A stretch of DNA of 64,000 nt from Datnioides undecimradiatus (GCA_008933995.1 WARS01000016.1:7044215-7108214), one strand, 5' to 3'. Counted from the stretch's first letter, positions 1-13,822 are shown. The notes: generated by a model not told the origin, from the sequence alone. Numbers and translations: made by a program.

Positions 1-61
1 ATCATATATTTTTTGTTTCGAATAGACTTTTATTAAAAATGGCTACCCATCTTTTGTGCAG

Positions 62-213
62 GTGTTTGCATCTGATGCTGACAGCGGGATGAACGGGCAG
101 ATTGAGTACTCCATCGTGTCTGGTAACCCTAATGAAGCATTCATCTTAGACTCTGTTCGTGGGATTCTTGCCACCAATGTCGTACTGGACCGTGAGATCA
201 CCCCCTCATACAA
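62..213 (+). CDS. dchs2: dchs2 exon (first in window)
   Basis: Acceptor TTTTGTGCAG ends at 61 and donor GTGCGC begins at 214. It encodes a cadherin-repeat middle segment with the DADSGMNGQIEYS and LDREITPSYK type motifs. It ends with two bases of a codon, completed by the next exon. Confidence 0.85.
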
Positions 214-3200
214 GTGCGCAGACCTCACATATTAAAAAGTGCTTTGTGACCATTTCTATTATAATAAGAACAAAACAATTGCAATTGAAGCTAACTTTTG
301 CATCGCCAGTGTCTATACGTCCTCTGATATCATCAGCTGCAGTTTAACATACCCTGCACTGGATATCAAAATTTAATTACCATGGGGTTTGGTTTTTTTT
401 TACAACAAACATAACACAAACATAACACAAAAAGTATACTGTATACTGAGTCATTTCCAGTCAATCAGTTCAAATGATTAAAAAAAATAAAAATAAAAAC
501 ACCAACAGAAGGATAAGAAATTAATTAATTAATTAATTAATTAGCCCATCCCTGGCTAAAACAGTAAAAGAGAAAAGATTTATAGAGGTGGATAAAACTG
601 TAAAAAATACGTCCCTAAAGAGAAACCAATTCAGGAAAAAAACATCATAAAGTAAAACACACACATACACACATAAGATTAAAAATTAAATAGATAGAGA
701 GATAAATAAAACAAGTTCAGTTAAAGTCAGGTATTGAGATTGCATTTAAAAATATATCAGTGAGTAAAACCTAAAATGAAAGGTAATCCAGAAAAAAGAA
801 AGTTGAGTAAAAGTATACAAAGACCAAGCAAAAGCATAATACACTGATACACTACTACTATGCATGTGGATTAAGCAGCACTATTTGTTTACTGCTTTCA
901 TATTACAGGCTGGTTCTGCAGGCAGCAGACAGGGGGAACCCTCCCCTCAGCAGCACCGCCACCATCAGGGTCCAAGTAGTGGACGTCAATGACAACAGCC
1001 CTGCCATCCCCCCCATGGAGCCTGTGTTTATAGCAGAGAGTAAAACCAACCCCAGTGTTGCTTTCAGTCATTAGAATATGAATACTGTCTATGTTTGTGC
1101 CTATTTTGGATTTATTTCGATGTTGTCTGTTTCACTGCAGATCTGCCGGCAGGTTACATGGTCACCCAGGTGACTGCAAATGACGTGGACCTGAGCTCAA
1201 CCATCACCTACAGCTTCTCAGACAACAGTAGCACCAATTTTCCCTTTGCTATTGACCGATACACTGGTGTGGTCACCCTGACTCGAGCCCTGGACTATGA
1301 GGAGCAGACAGAGTACTCACTGACAGTCTGCGCGTCTGACTCGCGCCACCAGACCACTGGGGAGGTCAAAGTTCAAGTGCTTGACATCAATGACAATGCT
1401 CCAGCCTTCACCAAGGTCTCCTACCAGGTACAGATGATATATTTATCTATAAAAGGGGCAGAAGGTCTGTATGCCAACTGGCTGGGGTCACCAAGCCGTG
1501 AATAAAACAGTACATGCCTGTTACCACTGTAAAATGACAAACTGAAACACCCTTCTAACAAGTTATGCCTTATGCAGGACTTATCAGTTGCAATTAATGA
1601 TGAATTAATTGTTTACAAATGCTCAGTCAAAGAGATTATTTCAGTCAACTTTTGGATCGACAGTTTTTAGAAATTCATGTGCTTCATTCATGGGTTTAGC
1701 TTGGTCTGTCTTTTTAACTCACTGTTTGATGAATCCAGGTGGCTCCATATTGATTAACTCACATTACTGTTGTTATTATAAAGGTACTATATACTTCTTT
1801 ATTAAGGCTGTTCTTTCCATGCTTATTGTCCTAAATATGGGCCAATCTGTCAAAGTGGAAGGTCTTACATTTCCCACAATTAAATGGTTTTACACAGTTT
1901 TACTGTAAAAAAAAAAAAAAGTCCAATCCAAGACAAACTAACCCTGTAATAAAGAGCAACAGAGTTTTCACTTTAAAAGCTGTCATCAAATAGAAAAAGG
2001 TGTTCCTACAAGTGCCTGTAACAAGCTATAAAGCATCTTTTAATGTTTATCGATCAGTTATCAAGTGTTTGTTACAATAATTAACCCTTTATAAAATATT
2101 TGTTGTTAAATAGGACATATCTGACTGGAGTTTAGAGGGAACAATATATATTTGATATATATGATATATTTTTAGATTTGACACATTATTGTTTCTCTTT
2201 AAGGTGGAGCTGTCAGAGTTGGTTTTAGCAGACACATTAGTTCTGTCAGTGTCTGCTACCGACAGGGACTCTGGACTCAATGGCAAGATCACCTACAGGC
2301 TGCTTTCATCGCCTTTACAGGGCTTTTACATCCAACCAGACAATGGTAAGAACAGCTTATCTGATGGAAAATACATCCTGAATTAGTTCTGACATAAATG
2401 TCTCATCACTGTGTGTATGGGTATGTTTATATCTATAAGAGAAGGAGAAAGCGCAGAGGTTAAGGAATGGGAGGATGAAACAATGATCTAAAATGTTTTG
2501 GAGTTCTTCTGTAAAAGACATTAACTCAAGCTTTACAAGTTTCATGACTTATGGCTGTCTGGTGGTCTGATTTTCATATTCATCCCTCCAATTCCCCCCA
2601 TTAAAATCAGTTTTTCTGGCATAGTTAAAAGGGGTGCACGCCAAAGAAAAAGGGCACAGAGAAAGTCTTTTGCCTGGTTATAAGCGGCTCGGCATACAGC
2701 ATCACAGTTTGCTGAGAGTTGTTGATCTGCCAGCAGCAGCAGAGTCTCTCCAGTGTTTATATTTTTTGTAGACTTGGATGTGCAAGTGAGTTCCTCAGAC
2801 AGGGGAAAAAGAGGCAGCAGAGAAGGCAATTAGGAGTCATTGAGATAAAGTGCTTCAGAGGAGCCATGCCTATCCTATTATCTCCCTTTTAAAAATCCCT
2901 AAACCCCAAAAAAGAGATAAATCCCTGCTGAAAGGATACCACCACTCCTCAGCTCTGCCTAGTTTTTCCCACTCAAGTGTGATTTATGGGCTTCTATCAT
3001 GTTTGAACTCCAAAGTTTAATATCAGAGCAATGTATTTGCCGTGTTTTGCGGTGAGGAGGACTAATGGAAAGTGAAATTTGCATCGGTGTTGAGCAAAGC
3101 TCTCCGAATAGAATCCCAAAATTTTAATACGGTTCTTTTTTGTGGTGCCTCCAGATTTTCCATGACTTTTGTTTCATAAACAATGAATGGTTCTGCCTTA

Positions 3201-6200
3201 GAGCCAAGCCTCAAGATTAATAAAGTCATCCTGTAGAAAAGTTGGCAGTGAAGTGGAATAATAAATTGGATGGACAAACATTTAATTGTCATCCTAGAAG
3301 AAAATTGCTCATACAGTCTGCACATGGCATTCATTAATAGTCTCACAGGAAATTATTTTGCATTGCGGCATCTAATGACAAGGACATTTTTGATGTAACT
3401 CACATCATATTGTCATTCAAGCAGACATGTTTTATAGTTCTTATTCCAAAGAGAAACAAATGCAGGAATAATCAATGTATTTATTTAACCATCTGTTCAA
3501 TCACTTCAGAAGAGTTTTATGGTTTTACATTGGTGAGACCAGATGTCAGGTCTCCTCTGCAGTTTCTTGCCACCATAGTTCATCAACATAGAGTCTGCCT
3601 GACTCACTTTAGTGATGTATTTTTCTTTTTGGCCACCAAAATCCGAAAATTCAACCGTCGCTCTCATTTAATCTGTGTTTTGCTTGCTACCTAGTCCTAA
3701 ATTGCTCCATATGACCAAGGAGAATTTGATTGTGTCTGTACAGTCTGCGGGTTTATAACTATGACATGCTCCCTTCATTTTGATCATTGTCATTTGTTCC
3801 ATTGTTAATGAAATACTCTTCTGCACTCATAAATACATGATTTGTCTTGTAGGGTCTGTTTTCACCAATAAGCCCTTGAAGGCCATCACAAATGGCAACC
3901 TGATCCATCTTTTGGTCGAGGCAAAGGATGAAGGCGACCCTGTTCTGTCTACTGTCACCTCCATAGACGTACTGATTCTGGACACCAATGATCATGCACC
4001 TTTGTTCCACCAGGACATCTACACACTCACTGTCCCAGAGGACACACCCACAGACATCACTTTACTTACACTATCAGCAGAGGATCAGGACTGGAGCCCT
4101 GAAAATACCCACTTGGACTATGCCATTATCAGGGGAAACGAGGAGAAGCGATTCTGTCTGGAGGTGAAAATGGTTCCAGTTGAGAATCAGATGAGAAATG
4201 TTGGGAAACTTGTTCTGTGTAAGCCTTTAGACCGTGAGACCACAGAGAGCTATGCACTAACAGTGAGTGTGTCTGATCGAGGAACACCTCCACTAAACAG
4301 CTCCTCTGTCGTTATGGTGACCGTGACAGACTGCAATGACAATGCCCCTGTCTTTTCCAGCACAGAATACCATGCGCGGGTGAGTGAAAGCAGCCATGTA
4401 GGTACCAAGCTTGTCCAGGTCAGCGCACAGGATCCTGACCTGGGAACCAACGGTCTCTTGCGATATGACATTATCTCAGGGAACAGTAAAGGTCACCTCA
4501 AGCTCGATCCTCAGTCTGGCCTTCTGGTGGTAAACCACTCACTTGACTATGAGGAAGACTCAAAATACACCCTCACCATCCGAGCATCTGATGGCGGTGA
4601 GTCATCTGAAGAGCATAAAGTGGCTTTTACAGTTGTCTTCATCACAGTGTTGGATGAAAATGACAACACTCCATACTTTATGTTCCCCACTGTTAATTGT
4701 TCTGTGCTGGAGAACCTCCCAGCTTTTACCCAAACATGTTCTGTCCATGCTGTTGACAATGACTTAGGCCCGTACGGCCAGCTCACCTACTCCATTTTGT
4801 CCTCCTGCTTCATGGACTATGGCAGTGGCAGCCCTGAGAAGAAGGAGGCCTTTGCTATTGACCCTCTAACAGGGGACATTCACACCAGACAGACTTTTGA
4901 CTATGAGCGTGAGAGTGAGTACTGCTTTATAGTGGAGGCCAGGGACAAGGGAGACAAAGCAGCCACAGTGAGAGTGCAGGTGACCATCAAGGGAGTGGAT
5001 GAATTCAGCCCTGTCTTCACCCAAAAGCAGTATCATTTCCTGCTGCCAGAAAATGCTAAGCCTGGAGAGACAGTTGGTTATGTGATGGCGATGGACCATG
5101 ATGGAGGGTTGGATGGGGTGGTGGAGTACTCCCTTGTAAATTCATCACCATTTTTCTCAGTTAACAAAACGATTGGTACCATTTTTGTGTCAGATCCTGT
5201 GTATCGCAGAAGAGGCAGTCATGCCAGTGAGGACATGGTGAAGCTGGTAGTGTCTGCAGGTAGTCCTAGACTGGCCTCCAGGACCACCAACTGCCTGGTT
5301 TTCATCAATATCTCCAGCTCGGCAGAGGCCCTCACTGGGGTGCCTCTTGATGCACACATGCTCAGTTTGAGCGTGTCACTAATCATGTTCCTACTTGTCC
5401 TCCTCATATTTGTGAGCTTGGTTCTTAGATACAAGATCAAGGAAGCGGCAATTAAAAAGGCTGCTGCCATCGCTGCGACCTTGAACCACGGCACAGGCTC
5501 ATTCGGTAGATCCAGTGGCCAAACGCAGAGCAACATCTCTCTGCAGGAGATGAGACGGCCTAGCATCTTGCTGACCAAGAGGGACATATCAAACCCATAC
5601 AATCAGTCAGACTCAAGTGGCCGTGGATCAGCAGAAGGTGAGACTGCTGAGGACCAGGAGATCAAGTGGATTAATGAGTACCCCTGCCGCAAAAGAGACA
5701 AATCTGTGCAAGGCAACCAGACCACAGAGATCCCACACACTGCTTTACCTGGGGACAATATCTCATGCCACTCTATTGATGTAGGTCCAGAGCACATTGT
5801 AACTGTCAATAAATGTTTAGTCTCTGGGATGGCCAGCACGGAAAGCCTCCATCACTTTAAAGAGGAAGGAGGAGGTGAGGGACTATTGCCTGCAATACTG
5901 AGGGTGAGGGATTTGGAGGATAGCATGAGAACAAATGGGTATGCTCCCCTTTCAGAAGCCCATACCTCTGCTGATTCTCTCTCTTCACTGGTGTGTCTCG
6001 AGGAGCAGCTGCAGGGCAGCTACAGCTGGGATTACATTTTGGACTGGGAGCCACGCTTCCAGACTCTGGCGTCCGTCTTCACAGATATCGGGATGCTCCC
6101 AGATGAAGAGCTACAAGGCGGTCGTGAGGACTTAGCAGCAGAGGCAAGCTGTCTCATGTACCCGCCGCCTCTTATAACTGGAGTAGCTCAGCCTGGCATT

Positions 6201-6464
6201 AGAACTGTACCTCCACGAAAGCCAGGGCGTGTGCCAAGCCTGAGCAGGAAGCCCTCTTACCCAAAATATGCATATTCCCCCTTAGCAAGGAACACAGGAC
6301 TTACCCCTTCAGCCATGACGCCCAGTTTCTCCCCATCACTGTCTTCTCTCACCATTAGGACCCCGAGTGCATCACCAGTTGTCTCTGAGACCGGTGTTGG
6401 TGGCATCAAACTTGACTCGGGGCCCCTCACTGCAAGCCTGTTAGAGGCAGAAATCCAGGTGTAA
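62..6464 (+). CDS. dchs2: Dachsous cadherin-related 2 (Dchs2), C-terminal part, 5 exons, 5' end outside window
   Basis: Large atypical cadherin of the Dachsous family, which binds Fat-type cadherins between cells in planar cell polarity and Hippo signalling. Exons 62-213, 909-1039, 1141-1427, 2204-2345 and 3853-6464 join in phase to give the last 1107 residues. Seen directly: a series of cadherin repeats closing with DxNDxxP motifs (DVNDNSP, DINDNAP, DTNDHAP, DCNDNAP, DENDNTP), then a degenerate GVDEFSP, a last repeat with no such motif, a single hydrophobic membrane span encoded at about 5359-5427, and a cytoplasmic tail of about 345 residues ending EIQV. Introns (214-908, 1040-1140, 1428-2203, 2346-3852) are AT-rich and I see no other gene in them. 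The assignment to DCHS2 rather than DCHS1 rests largely on the neighbour sfrp2, as in mammals. Family membership is certain; paralogue is likely. Confidence 0.9.
518..543. repeat. (TTAA)n microsatellite
   Basis: Short tandem TTAA/AATT tract in a dchs2 intron. Confidence 0.85.
909..1039 (+). CDS. dchs2: dchs2 exon
   Basis: Acceptor TATTACAG ends at 908; donor GTAAAA begins at 1040. The protein reads AADRGNPPLS and then VDVNDNSP, the calcium-binding end of a cadherin repeat. Phase is kept on both sides. Confidence 0.87.
1141..1427 (+). CDS. dchs2: dchs2 exon
   Basis: Acceptor TTTCACTGCAG ends at 1140; donor GTACAG begins at 1428. It encodes nearly a whole cadherin repeat, with the start LPAGYMVTQV, the middle LDYEEQTEYSLTV and the end LDINDNAPAF. 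Confidence 0.9.
2204..2345 (+). CDS. dchs2: dchs2 exon
   Basis: Acceptor CTCTTTAAG ends at 2203; donor GTAAGA begins at 2346. It encodes the first half of a cadherin repeat including ATDRDSGLNGKITYRL. It leaves one base (G) to start the glycine codon of the last exon. Confidence 0.88.
3853..6464 (+). CDS. dchs2: dchs2 terminal exon: last cadherin repeats, membrane span, cytoplasmic tail
   Basis: A single 2612-base exon after the acceptor CTTGTAG, ending at TAA 6462-6464. It carries the last extracellular repeats, then a run of hydrophobic residues (LSLSVSLIMFLLVLLIFVSL), the basic juxtamembrane stretch RYKIKEAAIKKAAAIAATL, and a Ser/Pro-rich tail. The final residues I-Q-V fit a class II PDZ-binding pattern; this is inference only. 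Confidence 0.93.
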
Positions 6465-7395
6465 AAATGAACTTTATCTGAGCTACTCAATTCCATCTTC
6501 CATTTATCATCTGAAGTGGTATTTTAAAGGGACGGTAAGGGAAAGTGAACATTTTAGATTGCAAATATTCTAAACTATTTATAAAATACATATTAAAGTC
6601 TTTAGACTCGTGAGTGCCATGAGTTTCGTCTCAAAAAGCGATACCAGGCAAAGTTGTGTCGTTTGAACATAATATAGTAATTGAATTACTTAGATTGAAG
6701 TTGATTTCATTACTGGCTTCTGTAATAAAACTAATTAGAGCCTGGACTCGGTCTTGCATTATATTATAATAATGCAGTACTTTGAATAAGAGCAGATGTT
6801 TGAGTCAGCAATTAATTACCAAATGTTTTATTGTAAACATGTTTATATGTGCAGAAAATGAAACACTTTCTTATTGCAGCTGGTTGCAGCTTCTAAATGG
6901 AAAGTTTTCAAGGTTGGTTTAACTTTAATAACCAAAGAAAGGCAACATTGTTCTGCGGTTAAGTCTGTCTTCCTGGAATCATTAAAAAAAAAACTGTATT
7001 TTGAATACAGACCCCCTTTGCCTCCCTCTTCTTTAATATAGTCGGCCAATAAAATGGCAATAAAATCTCATGACGAACAGAACTTGTTTTATTCCTTCAA
7101 TCTAGGATTAGTTATTAATATCAATATTGTACTATATAGTCTTTCAAAATTAGATATCCGTCAAGGCTTATGCAGACATCATCCAAAACCAAAAAAAGAA
7201 TGAGGGATTTCCTCACTGACAGGAATTTTGCAGAGCAATGGGGTTATATTGTCTTGCATTCACTGATCTGCATGATGACAGATTTTCATAAACCAGTTCC
7301 AGCTTTTGGCTGCACTTTTTCTTACAAAGATAAATGTTCTGTTCCCTTCATGATTGTTTTCATGTGTGCTGATTGTAGACTATGGATACCCTGTT

Positions 7396-7478
7396 AATAA
7401 ACAGCACTTTATGTACAATTTCCAGAGAATTGTATGAGTTTAAATATTGATACATTTTGCAAACAAATTTGCAATAAA
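7396..7478 (+). other. dchs2: dchs2 candidate polyadenylation signals
   Basis: AATAAA occurs at 7396-7401 and again at 7473-7478, about 0.93 and 1.0 kb after the dchs2 stop codon. The second is within a short AT-rich stretch typical of 3' ends. Position supports them; no transcript data are available. Confidence 0.5.
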
Positions 7479-10377
7479 GAAACTTTCTCATGTATTATTC
7501 TCTTGTCCAGCATTTAGAAGGTGTCACTCACTGCACAGTACAATGCACTAATAACAACAGTACTCTTACTGCTGGGGCAATTTTAAAACACGTAAATTGA
7601 TCATCAGAGGTATTTTTGCCATACAGCTTAGGTTTACTGCTGTGCTTCTTGTGAAATATTAGAATGTGCCTCCTTTCAAAATATCAGAATAAAATTTTGA
7701 TTTCAGTGGGCATGTGGAGTCAGGACAGTCAGCTGCAGGGGAGCATGAGACCGGAACCAGGTAAGTTGATTGACACAGCTGGTGCTTGCTGACTCATCTG
7801 TCTCTCTTTGTATGCAGTAGCAGGATGGACCCAATGGGACTATCTCATACACACACCAAGGTGAGGGATGCGTGACAGTGTGTTAAAGTTATGGCTGTTG
7901 CATGTTAAACGCGTGTTAGCAGGTGACAATTAACAACACAAAATGTTGTAGTGTTTGCTCAGGTTGCTCAGGGATCACGAATTGACTTGCAACAGGCTAT
8001 TTTCAAATAGCCTGTCCTCCACATAAAGCTGCCATGCCTAAATCATCATGTAAACCTCTTGAAATGTGATGTTTTTCACAAAAATCTTCCTAGGTTGCTG
8101 GTAAAGTATAATATTTTAATGCGATAGAAAACAGCACTATTACATATGTCTGCTTCAACAGCTTGTTTTGAGGCATCAGTGAAACCACATCATGCCTGAG
8201 TCCTCTCACCCTTTCATCCAGAATCAGTTCAAATTTCATATTAAACAAAAAGATGAAGAGGTGGAGACCTTTTTTTTGGTTGTTGTTGCTTGTAACAGTG
8301 ATCTGAACATGGAAGAATTTGCCTCCTTAAGAAAATGTCAAGAAACACAAAGAGATTCATGGCTCCACTTGGTCTGGTGTTAATCCAAATGTGCCGCCCT
8401 CTGGGAACATTTGAGCTGAGGAAGCTGAGGAGCTAAAGTCTTTATCAGATAGTTTCATGAAAGATAATAAACAGTCAGGCTCCGAACCGTACCAGCCAAG
8501 TGTGTCCTGCATGTAGTCACTGATAGGTGCATAATTATTTATTGACTCAGTTCAGTCTCTCCTCTGCACCTCAGTGGGTTTTGACAAGCTCTGCACTCCT
8601 CTGTATTTGTGATTTCAGTGGGTCCTTGGCCCCAGGATCATGGTGATGGAAGAGATCTCTCGCCATATCAGGTGATCTGGCCAAACAAGCTTCTGTGTCT
8701 CAGCAGTTCAGCAGTCCCCACAACTGGAGGAAAGAGCTGCTCAGTGGATCTTTATCAAGTACAGCCTGTCAGTCAGGCAACTCAATTTGCTGAGAGGTCA
8801 GGAAGCCTCAAGAACAATGAGGCTCCTTGGCAGTTTGAGAAAAAGACATGTTTTTGGATTGACCCAGACACCTTGATTTACAGTACATATTTGAGATTGT
8901 GCACAGTTGATAAAGCACATGTAGAAAGCAACTAATCCCCAGCATGGTCCCATGGTCAGATTAACCTGTGAGGGAGTAAAAATGCTGGGTCTCTTTTAAG
9001 CTCCTGATCCTTTCACTGTATGTGTGTGCTGGAATACTACCAGGATATCATCTGGTAAAGTCTTTAAGTCAAACTGATGAATGAAATGCGAGTTAATCTG
9101 GGAATGTGCAACATGTAAGCACAATTCAAGGACAGTCTGATAATTAGAGTCACTTGCTGTTTGCTCTCTCTTCATTATTCAGTGTAACATGTTGAGCATG
9201 TAACACAAACCAGGTTTCCGGAGAACTCAGCTCTCTGGAGACAACTGTTTGTAACCCAGTTGCTTATATGCATGTTAACACACTGACTGTGTTCATGTTC
9301 CCAAACAGTCAGCAGTGACTGACGTATCTGTCCCATCAACATTATTTTCAGTTATACAGCTTAGTGTTTGCTTGAAGCAGAGAGCACTGGTCGTGTCGTT
9401 CTGAGATCCTGCGTAGTAAACCTATGTATTTTAATTGTCAAATAAATCAGAGATATAGGCTGAAATTCAGAGGTGTGGAAATAAACTGTCAATTAATAAA
9501 ATTAGCACACACCAGTTGACACACAGTGAGCCTGGGGTTTTCAAGTCCATGGGGGTCTAGGGCCCCAGAGTAATGCCCACTTAATGCAGTTGGTGATCAA
9601 GCCTTGATCACAAGCACATCGGTGTCACATGAACAAAGTATACTGGTGGACAGATAAGTGTTTAAAGGCTAGGTGGTCACAGCCATGTGAAGGAAAATAA
9701 ACATCTCTAAGCTCCACAGTAATGTACAGTCATCTGTATGGATCATCATTTGTCAAATCTGGTCAAGGGTGAGCTCACAATGTCACCTCTGAACCATGTT
9801 CCCCTGCGGAACAAGAAGAAAACATTATCATCTGATAGTCACATGGAGGATGGAGCATTGTGGCAAATGAAACACAGCTGTGTTCTCAACCTGGCTCAGA
9901 TTTTATATTTATCTCTATTTGCATTCTATTGAGATAAGTACTGGCCTCTAAACATGTTCTGCATTGTGGTTTTTGGCTTGTTTCTCAGGGGCTTTGAGGC
10001 TGTATGATGCACCAAAGGAATTTAGGTTACACTCACTTGGCGTAGAAAAGGTTGCGGAGCGGGAAAGTGCAGTCGGGGTGACAACTGATTTTATAATTAA
10101 TTGTTTTGAAATTGTTTTCGTATCCACTGTTACAGGTTTTGATGGATTGCTACATTTTTCTCTTGGCAAAAATTGATATAAGGGTCTGGAAAGATGATAT
10201 GCAGAACATGGTGGACATATTTTTCGTGTTTACCATATGTTACCTCGCATATACACATATTTTAACGTTGACAAATGTAAAATCTAATTAAATGTAATTG
10301 CAGCAGTCTGATTCTGGTTTGTTATGTTTGGTGCCAGGGGTACAGTGGGGTATTAAGAGTTTTACCTCACTAACAGT

Positions 10378-10401
10378 AAAAAAAAAAAAAAAAAAAAAAA
10401 A
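10378..10401 (+). repeat. A homopolymer of 24 bases
   Basis: Uninterrupted A run. It could be the tail of an old retroposed element, but I see no recognisable body upstream. Confidence 0.8.
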
Positions 10402-10819
10402 TCCTTTGTATGCAACGCAGCTTTCTAGCATGAGACATTCATTAAAAATTCCACCTGTTGTAAGTAAAGCAATAACAAGATGGTCTAGGACTCTTCTGAA
10501 GTTCTCTTACATGGAAGATGGTACAGATTATAGACTATACTTAGACACACATTTCCCAGGATGATCACTTTGCCTCCAATCAAGGTAATTAAATTCTTCC
10601 AAACAGGAAAATCTGCTTTTTACCTTTTCAAGTATTTAACTTTGATAATGCACTGCAGGCCTGAAGATGAATCGAACTTTAGGATGTAGCTGAAGCAACA
10701 AATGTCAAAAGCAAGGACTGAATGCAAAAACACCAGTTCATTTTTAATAAAAAATGTTAGGCAACGTTTAACATTTGAGAACTTTTTGCTTCTTTTTTTT
10801 TTAAAATGGAAACCATCTT

Positions 10820-11060
10820 AAACAAAAGGTAATGCTAGCAGCCCCTGGGAGGAGCTTCAAGCTAAATGTCAATGTCACCAATGTAACAGATGTTTTGCTT
10901 TGTCACAGATCACAGTGACAATGCTGATGCGCTGATGGTTTGACAGATTAGAAGTATTTGTGTTCGATGCTAATCTGCAAATGTTAGCATGCTATCAGGC
11001 TATAGTGAGATGATGAACATGATGCACAAAGTACAGGTGAGTTTCATCAGTTCTGCAGGA
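10820..11060. repeat. Degraded dispersed repeat, possible
   Basis: The words GCTAATCTGCAAATGTTAGC and GCATGCTA, with flanking text, resemble a common fish interspersed repeat as I remember it. The copy is diverged and its ends are uncertain. Confidence 0.3.
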
Positions 11061-13249
11061 ATTTGGACATTAACTAAAATTTAACAAATTGAACAGTGTT
11101 ACATCAAAAGTTAGAAGTACTCAAGTGATTTAGCGTAAAATATTCAGTAACCATCTTTTTTCCCCACACATTCTTTTTCTTCTAGAAGTGTGGCATTGTC
11201 ATACCCACATTACATCTCCATGAGTTTGCTTGGATCGAAGATGCTCTATGACCAAGATGACGCATTAGAGCCTGTGCCAGGTATGAAATGTTCTATGCTT
11301 CCTGTCGCTCATGTGGATGCAGTCACCCCCTCTCTCACCCTATGTTATAAGTTCCAAGGCTTTTTTGGTAGAATAAGGTGGATCTAGACATAAACGTGGT
11401 AATTTATTTTGTGAACACTTGACATTTATACAGATGACAAGGATGGATAGAAGATACATCTGTAGCCAAATCTATTATTTATTTATTTTTACTGATTCGT
11501 CTATCTGAAAAATTACATTTTAGTGTCAGAATGTTCAGAAGAAATGCATCTTATTAAAAAAAAAAAAAAACAGCAATAAATTGGACCAGTATTTTCTTTG
11601 GTGCCTATGGTGCCATAATCTGTGCGCATGTTCTTGAATAGGCACAGAACATGCAGCTAGACTACTAAAGGGACAAAAACCACAAAACAGACACAGGAAA
11701 TGACTTTAATGTGCCGTCTCCTTTCTAAACAGTCTCTGGCTGGATATTCAGGTGCAGTACCAGCAGCTAATGAAGCTGCAAGTGGCTAGCCTCGAGCAGA
11801 GATGAACGCAGACTACAGAGGTCTTCTGTTGTTTTTTAAACTCAAACTCTTTACTGGAAATTTAATTTTTGTGATTATAAAATAATTTATTGAGCGGGGC
11901 ACAATTGATTGAAATGGATTGTTGGAAATATCCACTTTTTATGTATAAAATGATAAACGTAGTTTCAGTTTTGTGTCTCATCTCTGTAGATGCATGAGAT
12001 CTGCACTGATGAAACATTTTACTAAACTAAAGAAGATTTTAGTCTAGAGGAAAGCCACAATCTGTTTATGGTCTATCAGCAGGTTTGCGACAGGAACAAA
12101 CCATCATCTTCAGTATCATAAATTACCACTGGGTCCGACCACTCCAGGCAAAGCATATGTGCAGAGCCTGGATAGATTTCCATAAATCTGAAAGTTCATC
12201 TAAGCTGTGTTGCTGAAATATTGTATAAACATTGTCACACTGAGAGCATGCTTTCTGCTTCATTTGCAAGCTGGAAACAATCCAAATGTTTTCTGTTTTT
12301 GCTCTCTTCCACCCTTTTCCCCCCCAAACAAGAAGGGGGCACATTTGACAGCAGAAGAAAGAAATGTTAACCATGATTTATTAATAATGGGGGACCAATT
12401 TTAGCATTTATTTATAATACAGCCATTTTCCCCTCAGCCATTTCTAATCTTCACAAAGGAATCACAACATGCTTTACATACAGAATTAATGACAGATTGG
12501 GAACGGGTAAACTGTGCTGACCATAGCTCACCTTTGTTTTTATCAGAACCATGTGGTACATCCTGGCTATCTTCTTTTCAGATGTTTGACAAGTGTGTGG
12601 GATGATATATGCCAGAGAGCATTGCTCTGCCTAGTCTTGATGGAAATTAACAAAGACATGATGTGGGATAGTTGAGCGGAGCTGGGAACAAGGATTTCAA
12701 GTGGGCATGGTAACATGTAGCATAAGCTGTTGCTTGGTAGATCTCTTCCACACTTGATTTTGTGTTTTTGAGTTTCATCCCAAAACAGCTTTGCAGTGCA
12801 TCAATTTATGAATAATATAACAGAAAACATTATAACACAGTAATATTTTGTATGTTTTCTTCTTATAATTCAGTGCATAAATAGAATATGAGACTTAAAC
12901 CTGTTGACGCTAAGGTAAGGCTGCTTTTACCTAAAAGGTCCCTTCTCCACTAATACCAATATTAATTTAATTAATAATGGAAAAAGTTGTGTTATTATTT
13001 GTGTCATTGTGTAATTTAAATTAAATAGCTCAGAATTATTCAGATGGAATCATGATGTAAAGAAATAGAAATCTTTGGTTTGAATATCAGTAACATCCAT
13101 TTAGCCTAACTGTGGCTCTTTTCAGCACCTTTTTGTGGAAGAAGGCAGCTTTAGTTAGTTTGGGATTCACAATTGGGTAGCAGATTTCAACAAAAACCAA
13201 GTATCACAGCCATAAAAATAAATTCTAGGAAATGTGTAAAAACACTCCA

Positions 13250-13450
13250 GGTAGTGACGTGGCTCTGTGGTCGGCAATGAGCATCAGCTGGTTGGTTGAC
13301 CAGACTCAAATATCTCAGTAGATATTGGACAGATTGTCATGTAATTTGGTACAGATCTAGAGAATAGCACCACCATCAGGATTGTGTTTGTGGTTTTGAG
13401 TGAAATGTTGCCTCAGCTATTGGATGAACTATTTTTCTATAAGTTTTCTA
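13250..13450. repeat. Degraded dispersed repeat, possible
   Basis: The phrase AATATCTCAGTAGATATTGG followed by a run resembling 'attgtcatgtaatttggtac' recalls a widespread fish repeat that I know only from memory. Ends are uncertain. Confidence 0.35.
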
Positions 13451-13821
13451 TTAAAGTTGTTTTTCTCCAACGCTTTAAGACTAAATAAATGCATAAAATA
13501 CAGTATGCTGAAATATGGTTAAAGCCAGCTTCCATTTCATGCTAATGGTTACCTGTCCACGTATGTCATCCCTGGTGTTTGCAAAGGCAGCTGCAAACTA
13601 CAACAACCTGTTCTTACATCAAATTAAACCATATTTTTATGGAGAGGATGAGTCAGTGTACCAACGTTGTAACTGCTGTGCATCCAGTTATAATGGATCC
13701 ACGCAGTGGCCTTTTAGAGCCCAGTTTTAAGCCTACAGGTGGCTTTATACATAAAATCATAGGTTTATTGTCAAGTATTCCGCACACTTTGGTTGGCAGT
13801 GTAATAAGCTACGACAAGGCT

Positions 13822-13822
<1 letters not shown>

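Noticed and set aside
3780..3852. 5' extension of the last dchs2 frame before the acceptor
   Set aside because: The open frame continues upstream into intron, but CTTGTAG|GG restores the phase set by exon 2204-2345, so translation does not start here.
8609..8935. 108-codon + strand frame between dchs2 and sfrp2
   Set aside because: Follows an AG but has no domain and no partner exon in phase; dchs2 has already terminated.
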